From contig NC_004663.1 in the NCBI RefSeq assembly GCF_000011065.1, positions 4,650,001 through 4,714,000 on the forward strand: DNA of 64,000 nucleotides, written 5' to 3'. Numbering within the stretch: position 1 is the first letter of the stretch; each line of letters begins with the position of its first letter. Origin of the DNA: Bacteroides thetaiotaomicron VPI-5482. Its GTDB lineage: Bacteria > Bacteroidota > Bacteroidia > Bacteroidales > Bacteroidaceae. The position numbers were made by a program, and so were the translations under genes. Below the pieces are notes generated by a model, which was given only the letters and a program-made list of their open reading frames with translations, made no database searches and was not told the DNA's origin. This document shows positions 59,875 to 64,000 of the stretch, one piece after another.

Positions 59875-60768
59875 TTAAGCAAGTGCTACATTCAGATACT
59901 TTTCTCTGTAGCTTATCCATCTTTTCCTGATAGGTCCTTGCATTTCTCCTGCCTGTACCGGGGTAAGCATATCCAAGCTCATATGAGGCCTTTCGTTGTT
60001 ATAGAAGTGAACGGCTGTTGCTACAGCTTTTCTGACTTCCTGTATTGAACTAAAGCGCATTCCTTGCAGCAATTCATTCTTTATAATGCCATTCACACGC
60101 TCAGCTATGGCATTGTCCTTGGGATTGCCATCCTCTGTCATGCTGGGAAGAATCCCGTTATGTCGTAATATGGCAATATAATCCGCACTGGCATATTGTA
60201 CGCCTCGGTCGGAGTGATGGATCAAACCCTTAATCTCCTTTGCAGCTATGCGTCTGACTGCCATTTCCAGAGCTTCCACTGTGTAACAGCTTCCCAGAGT
60301 ATCACCTACGCAATACCCAATGATCTCCTTCGTATAGGCGTCTGTCACCAGAGACAGGTAGCAGAACACATAACTGCCGTCAGGCAACCATATGGTAATG
60401 TAAGTGATATCACTAACCCACAGCTGATCAGGATGTTCTAATAGCAATGTCCTGGTTAAATCAGGATACTGTGGCAAGTGATGAGAGGAGTCTGTCGTAC
60501 GTGGAGCCCGAAAACGTTTGCGTATTGTCAGCTTATACTTGGACAATATAGCACAGAAACAGTCACGCCCAACAAAGGCCTGGCTGGTGCCGAACTCATT
60601 ACGGTACATCAGCCAAAGTTTCATCCCCCCAATACCAGGGTCCTTTGAACGCACACGTTTGACAAACTCAAGAACAAAACGTTCACGGGCCGAACTATCC
60701 GTACTATGGTCAACATACTTATAAAAGGCTTGCTTTGTTACACCAAACAATTTGCAAAGAGAGACCAC
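59875..60768 (-). CDS. IS3-family transposase OrfB (DDE integrase domain), 297 aa from a GTG
   Basis: The catalytic part of the transposase. The start is probably not used alone: the frame is open upstream to the A7G site at 60818-60825 and would be reached by -1 frameshifting from orfA (upstream residues include RLCKGRHAYTVV). The IS3 OrfB N-terminus VSLCKLFGVTKQAFYKY and the rve/DDE motifs are intact: LWVSDITYI (first Asp), HHSDRGVQYAS (second Asp) and AIAERVNGIIKNE (Glu), then HMSLDMLTPVQA. No disrupting change is seen, so the element may be active. Confidence 0.92.
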   Translation of the reverse strand: MVSLCKLFGVTKQAFYKYVDHSTDSSARERFVLEFVKRVRSKDPGIGGMKLWLMYRNEFGTSQAFVGRDCFCAILSKYKLTIRKRFRAPRTTDSSHHLPQYPDLTRTLLLEHPDQLWVSDITYITIWLPDGSYVFCYLSLVTDAYTKEIIGYCVGDTLGSCYTVEALEMAVRRIAAKEIKGLIHHSDRGVQYASADYIAILRHNGILPSMTEDGNPKDNAIAERVNGIIKNELLQGMRFSSIQEVRKAVATAVHFYNNERPHMSLDMLTPVQAGEMQGPIRKRWISYREKYLNVALA

Positions 60769-60800
60769 CGTATAGGCATGCCTCCCTTTACAAAGCCTTT

Positions 60801-61163
60801 TTATTGTTTGGTACCAGCTTTTTTTCGGATAGGAAGATTAAACATCTCCTCGGCAACATCAATCATCGTATCGAAGGCGTGCGCACGCATTTTAGCATCT
60901 TTAAGCTCTGCACGTAAACGCTCATTCTCAAGACGTAAGGCAGTAATTGAGGAGGATTCATCCGAGGACTTGGGAGACTTGTTCTTTTTCATATAAGCGG
61001 ATATTTCAGGATTAGAATCCTCAAAGATACGAACCCAACGCCAAAATGTAATGCGGGCAATCCCTTTTTCTTGGGCAAAACGAGAAACTGAGAAATTCGA
61101 ACGATAGAAATCGCCAAGAAGTTCAAGCTGATAAGGACTAAAGGTCATGTCACTCTTTTTCAT
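60801..61163 (-). CDS. IS3-family transposase OrfA, 120 aa
   Basis: A small DNA-binding protein with a helix-turn-helix near residues 22-50 (NFSVSRFAQEKGIARITFWRWVR) and a leucine-zipper-like coiled coil near 72-100 (SSITALRLENERLRAELKDAKM). It recognises the terminal inverted repeats and forms the N-terminal half of the OrfAB fusion. It ends RKKAGTKQ and overlaps the upstream open part of the OrfB frame, as needed for -1 frameshifting. Confidence 0.9.
   Translation of the reverse strand: MKKSDMTFSPYQLELLGDFYRSNFSVSRFAQEKGIARITFWRWVRIFEDSNPEISAYMKKNKSPKSSDESSSITALRLENERLRAELKDAKMRAHAFDTMIDVAEEMFNLPIRKKAGTKQ
60818..60825 (-). other. Probable -1 frameshift slippery site, AAAAAAAG
   Basis: On the minus strand seven A and a G (A AAA AAA G) near the end of orfA. 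The orfA frame reads CGA AAA AAA GCT; slipping back one base gives the open OrfB frame (AAA AAA AGC TGG). This is the classic IS3 signal for making the OrfAB transposase. Confidence 0.8.
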
Positions 61164-61292
61164 CTTTTATTCATTTTAGTTGATACTTATAGTAGTCAAC
61201 CAAATCCAGGGTAAGACAAACTACTTCTTGGAGAATAATCTTGTAGGAGAGATGGGAAAAGGAAAGCCTTGGTGACTTCGAGGCAAATAAAG

Positions 61293-61341
61293 AAGATCGG
61301 CTTGCACTGCGACGATTGTCGTGTAGCAAGCCGACCTTTAT
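61293..61341 (-). terminator. Terminator hairpin of asd
   Basis: Arms AAGATCGGCTTGCA (from 61293) and its near-exact complement ending AAGCCGACCTT around 61337, with an inner CGACGATTGTCG stem. On the minus strand it follows the asd stop by ~20 bp and is followed by T-rich CTTCTTTATTT. It separates asd from the insertion sequence. Confidence 0.8.
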
Positions 61342-61360
61342 TTCATTTTATCTATGTATC

Positions 61361-62368
61361 TTATACGTTCTTTACCTTGATCAGATACTCAGCGATCTGT
61401 ACAGCATTCAGTGCAGCACCTTTTTTGATCTGATCGCCAACGATCCAGAATGTCAGACCGTTTTCATTTGTAAGGTCTTTGCGGATACGTCCAACGTACA
61501 CAGGGTCTTTGCCTGCAAGGAACAACGGCATCGGGTATTCCTTTTCAGCAGGATTGTCCTGAAGAACGAGACCCTCGCCTTTGGCGAATGCTTCACGGGC
61601 TTCTTCTACCGAGATCGGACGTTCTGTTTCCACCCAGATGCTTTCAGAGTGAGCACGAAGTGCGGGAACACGTACGCAGGTTGCACTGACTTTCACGTCA
61701 GAGTGCATAATCTTGCGTGTTTCGTTATACATCTTCATTTCTTCTTTGGTATAACCGTTTTCCGTGAACACGTCGATCTGCGGAATCAGGTTGAATGCCA
61801 GCTGATAAGCAAACTTCTCTACTGTCACAGGCTCGTTGGCCAATACCTGACGGTATTGTTCGTACAACTCGTCCATAGCGGCAGCACCGGCACCGCTGGC
61901 AGCCTGATAAGTAGATACGTGCACGGTTTTTATATGAGAAAGCTGTTCGATGGCTTTCAGTGCAACTACCATCTGGATAGTTGTACAGTTAGGATTGGCA
62001 ATGACGCCACGCGGACGCTCCAACGCATCTGCGGCATTTACTTCGGGCACTACCAAAGGCACATCAGCGTCCATACGGAAAGCGCTGGAGTTGTCGATCA
62101 TCACAGCACCGTATTTGGTGATTGTTTTCTCGAACTCCTTGGATGTTCCTGCACCGGCAGAAGTGAAAGCAATGTCTACTCCTTTAAAGTCATCGTTGTG
62201 TTGTAAGAGTTTGACCTCGATCTGTTTACCGCGGAAAGTATAGGTTGTTCCGGCACTGCGTTTAGAACCGAACAAAACTAACTCGTCCATCGGGAAATTT
62301 CTCTCATCGAGCACGCGCAGGAATTCCTGTCCTACGGCTCCGCTTACGCCAACAATAGCTACTTTCAT
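61361..62368 (-). CDS. asd: Aspartate-semialdehyde dehydrogenase, 335 aa
   Basis: Reduces aspartyl phosphate to aspartate semialdehyde with NADPH, the branch point for lysine, meso-diaminopimelate, methionine and threonine. The N-terminal MKVAIVGVSGAVGQEFLRVL is the NADP-binding fold. GVIANPNCTTIQM (~residues 124-136) holds the nucleophile Cys, and VRVPALRAHSESIWVETERP (~231-250) holds the catalytic His. The length is normal and the protein intact. It has a TAATTTTGC promoter box and a strong terminator, so it is probably monocistronic. Confidence 0.96.
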   Translation of the reverse strand: MKVAIVGVSGAVGQEFLRVLDERNFPMDELVLFGSKRSAGTTYTFRGKQIEVKLLQHNDDFKGVDIAFTSAGAGTSKEFEKTITKYGAVMIDNSSAFRMDADVPLVVPEVNAADALERPRGVIANPNCTTIQMVVALKAIEQLSHIKTVHVSTYQAASGAGAAAMDELYEQYRQVLANEPVTVEKFAYQLAFNLIPQIDVFTENGYTKEEMKMYNETRKIMHSDVKVSATCVRVPALRAHSESIWVETERPISVEEAREAFAKGEGLVLQDNPAEKEYPMPLFLAGKDPVYVGRIRKDLTNENGLTFWIVGDQIKKGAALNAVQIAEYLIKVKNV

Positions 62369-62408
62369 CTTTTTCTTTTGTTAAATGTGAATAATGTGGT
62401 TAATCGCT

Positions 62409-62417
62409 GCAAAATTA
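62409..62417 (-). promoter_or_regulatory. -7 promoter box of asd
   Basis: The minus strand reads TAATTTTGC, matching TAnnTTTGY, about 41 bp before the asd start codon and just past the stop of the ATPase-type gene. Confidence 0.6.
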
Positions 62418-62435
62418 GAACATTTTATCATATAA

Positions 62436-64000
62436 TCAGCATTTTGGAGATACTTCTTCACATTTTATCAGTTCCCATCCTTTAAATTGGAGCAAAATGC
62501 AATGCAATGCAGTCCCTTCACTGATAGTTGTTACCTTTTTATCCCGGCTATATTGTTTTAGTTGCCCTCTGCCTTCTTCCGCTTGTTCTTCCAGTTCCTT
62601 ATCGGTGGCGGTGCGCGGGAGGTATTTTAATTCCAGAATATAACTGTGTGCCGTGTCCGGGTAGCGGGATTTGTCCGGCAGGAGGAAAAAGTCACAATAT
62701 CCGTAATTCATCTCCAATTCCGGCTGAACCAGATAATAAGAAGCAAGAGCAAGGTATGCTTTGAAGAAACCTTGCAAATTGTGTTCTCCCTCGATGGCAT
62801 CGCGGATGGCGGAGTTTTCTTTATAGGCAAGGGCTATGTACTCAAACAGAGGGCGCCATTGTCCGTCGAAGGCCATGTCGTCAATTAAATCTTTTAAGTG
62901 AGGCAAGAATACTTCCTTACGCTGCTGGTAGTATTCCCGAAGGAATCCGAAATACTGCTCACGGACGCAATTGTTAGGAATGCACATCACAATACGGTCT
63001 CCACGTGTGCCACACATTGTAAGCAGTCCATAATAATAAAGCAGGCTGCGGAAATTGTCTGTTTCAACAATCTTCTCTGCCGGGAAGGAGGTGTGGAGGT
63101 TTACCAGTATCTCTCCTTTAGCAGCTATCTCTTCAATCGTACTCATGCGGTCTTCCCCCGACACATTCTCATGGTCGAGGCGTGCCAACATTTTCAGCTT
63201 GCTGTAGTCCGTACGGATATTCTTGTCGATCAATTCCTTAGGGGAGGCGTCGAAATTAACCCGGTGACGCAAATAATATAGCGTCATGTCGCAATTGAAC
63301 ATTCTCGGATCGGTCTTCAAACTGGCTTCTGCAAAGCAGTAATTGTCATACCACGGTTTCATTTCATTAATCATGGCATCTATATCTCCTTTCAGCATAC
63401 CTTCTTTCTGATAATAGCCGAACATCTCCCGTACATCCGTTTCGCTGAATCCCATCATCATATTGAAATGTGGGTCCACACTGATATTCCAGTCTATGTT
63501 ATATCCGCTGGATAAGTCGTCCAGCGTAACAGGACTTACCCCCATCAGGAAGATGCGTTCGAACATACCCTTGAACTGCTTGAAGTATTCTCGGTAGAAG
63601 CCGCTGGCGTGGGTCAGGTCGCGGAAAAGGTTTTTCCCCTGTTCACTCAGGATGACATTCGTAAAGTTGTCATATTCATCAATGATGAGGTAGAGCAAAT
63701 GTCCCAGGCGGCGGGCGGTGGCTTCCAGCCAATGCAGCTTTGTAGCGGCTTCGGTAGAAGCGATGATTTGCTCCAGTTCTTTCTCGCCTTGGTAGTATTC
63801 CCGGTAAGTACTGAAGAAGTCGTTCAACTGTATGCAGCAATAATTGTTGAAGTTGTCTTCCAGACTTCCACGTCCCAGGTTTGCTTTGGAAAAGTCAAAA
63901 TAGAGCACCTGGTAGATTCCCTGAAGCGGGGTGGGGTGCTTACCGATCCATAGATTGCCGAACCGTTCTTCAAAACGATCTTTCTGTGAAATATCGTAAT
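62436..64000 (-). CDS. AAA-ATPase-like protein with C-terminal PD-(D/E)XK nuclease domain, N-terminus outside window
   Basis: The frame stays open to the window edge and reads ISQKDRFEERFGNLWIGKHPTP before the first in-frame GTG near 63908, so the true start lies beyond 64000. It matches the large Bacteroidales family with an AAA-ATPase-like front domain (LYLIIDEYDNFTNVIL as Walker B, ~residues 75-90 from the GTG; FKGMFERIFLMGVSPVTLDDLSSGYNI as sensor) and a C-terminal PD-(D/E)XK nuclease-like domain (PDTAHSYILELKYLPR with Glu and Lys). Its function is unproven; members occur in many copies per genome and may be selfish or defensive. Confidence 0.85.
   Translation of the reverse strand, partial: YDISQKDRFEERFGNLWIGKHPTPLQGIYQVLYFDFSKANLGRGSLEDNFNNYCCIQLNDFFSTYREYYQGEKELEQIIASTEAATKLHWLEATARRLGHLLYLIIDEYDNFTNVILSEQGKNLFRDLTHASGFYREYFKQFKGMFERIFLMGVSPVTLDDLSSGYNIDWNISVDPHFNMMMGFSETDVREMFGYYQKEGMLKGDIDAMINEMKPWYDNYCFAEASLKTDPRMFNCDMTLYYLRHRVNFDASPKELIDKNIRTDYSKLKMLARLDHENVSGEDRMSTIEEIAAKGEILVNLHTSFPAEKIVETDNFRSLLYYYGLLTMCGTRGDRIVMCIPNNCVREQYFGFLREYYQQRKEVFLPHLKDLIDDMAFDGQWRPLFEYIALAYKENSAIRDAIEGEHNLQGFFKAYLALASYYLVQPELEMNYGYCDFFLLPDKSRYPDTAHSYILELKYLPRTATDKELEEQAEEGRGQLKQYSRDKKVTTISEGTALHCILLQFKGWELIKCEEVSPKC

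Larger units (their letters stand above)
59841..61218 (-). mobile_element. IS3-family insertion sequence, ends approximate
   Basis: An element carrying orfA (60801-61163) and orfB (59875-60768) in the usual order with an A7G slippage site. The right end is probably near 61218, where the inward-reading sequence starts TGTCTTACCCTGG. The left end is uncertain: TGGTCTT at 59841 gives a typical short 3' tail, while ACTAACCCTGG at 59681-59691 matches the right end better (15 of 23) but would make the element about 1.54 kb. No convincing target-site duplication was found. Confidence 0.7.

Noticed and set aside
59875..61163. Broken transposase (two separate frames)
   Set aside because: The A7G signal and the open overlap between the frames show normal IS3 frameshifting, not a mutation.

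Overview
The window is a chromosomal segment of a gut Bacteroides (Bacteroidales). The evidence is paired SusC/SusD outer-membrane genes, many lipoprotein signal peptides, HU-HIG and fimbrillin/FISUMP proteins, DUF families largely confined to this order, and promoters of the Bacteroides type (-7 box TAnnTTTGY) in front of most transcription units. No tRNA or rRNA gene was recognised. Two genes are cut by the window ends (1-516 and 62436-64000).

Region 1 (1-28895, minus strand) is a large polysaccharide utilisation locus. Its AraC/XylR-type regulator lies at 27750-28895 and is followed by an alpha/beta hydrolase. A long operon then encodes a DUF4434 protein, a sugar:H+ symporter, an N-acylglucosamine 2-epimerase, SusC, SusD, a DUF5018-type surface lipoprotein, a SIS isomerase/deaminase, a ROK kinase, a GH2 enzyme, a GH20 hexosaminidase, a sialate-O-acetylesterase-type esterase, two glycosidase-like proteins, a NAGPA-type phosphodiester glycosidase, an SGNH esterase and an NPCBM protein. 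The contents point to an O-acetylated, amino-sugar-containing glycan, possibly with sugar-phosphodiester links. The alpha/beta hydrolase and the main operon share a promoter architecture: two AAAAACG half-sites 21 bp apart, ending exactly 27 nt from a perfect -7 box. This is a strong candidate for the regulator's operator.

Region 2 (28946-31840, plus) holds an HU-HIG DNA-binding protein with a four-copy 23-bp palindrome array in its predicted 5' leader, then glycyl-tRNA synthetase and an FKBP isomerase lipoprotein. Region 3 (31882-37314) is a LacI-type regulator divergent from an oxidative fucose-like operon: aldo/keto reductase, lactonase-type amidohydrolase, FucP-family permease and zinc alcohol dehydrogenase. 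A perfect palindromic operator lies between them.

Region 4 (37615-46272, minus) is a six-gene cluster that looks like cell-wall sugar scavenging: SSS symporter, a glycosyltransferase fused to a HIT/GalT-like domain, SpoIID/LytB protein, AmpG-like permease, HGSNAT-like acyltransferase and BadF-type sugar kinase. A lamin-tail lipoprotein (46372-47637) follows upstream.

Region 5 (47894-59028, minus) is a tightly packed nine-gene operon: TonB-dependent receptor, DUF4876 lipoprotein, DUF6850 barrel, fimbrillin/FISUMP lipoprotein, an OB-fold-like lipoprotein with a Cys/His motif, a PepSY membrane protein, an atypical ABC ATPase, its permease and a DUF4857 protein. No described system is recognised for this set, and it is the best candidate here for a new one. 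Region 6 (59029-64000) holds a long gene-free stretch with 22-bp-period palindromic repeats, an intact IS3-family element with an A7G frameshift site, asd, and a partial AAA-ATPase/PD-(D/E)XK protein.

Three intergenic arrays (28996-29087, 37380-37460, 59311-59619) have the same 22-23 bp period but different palindromic cores.
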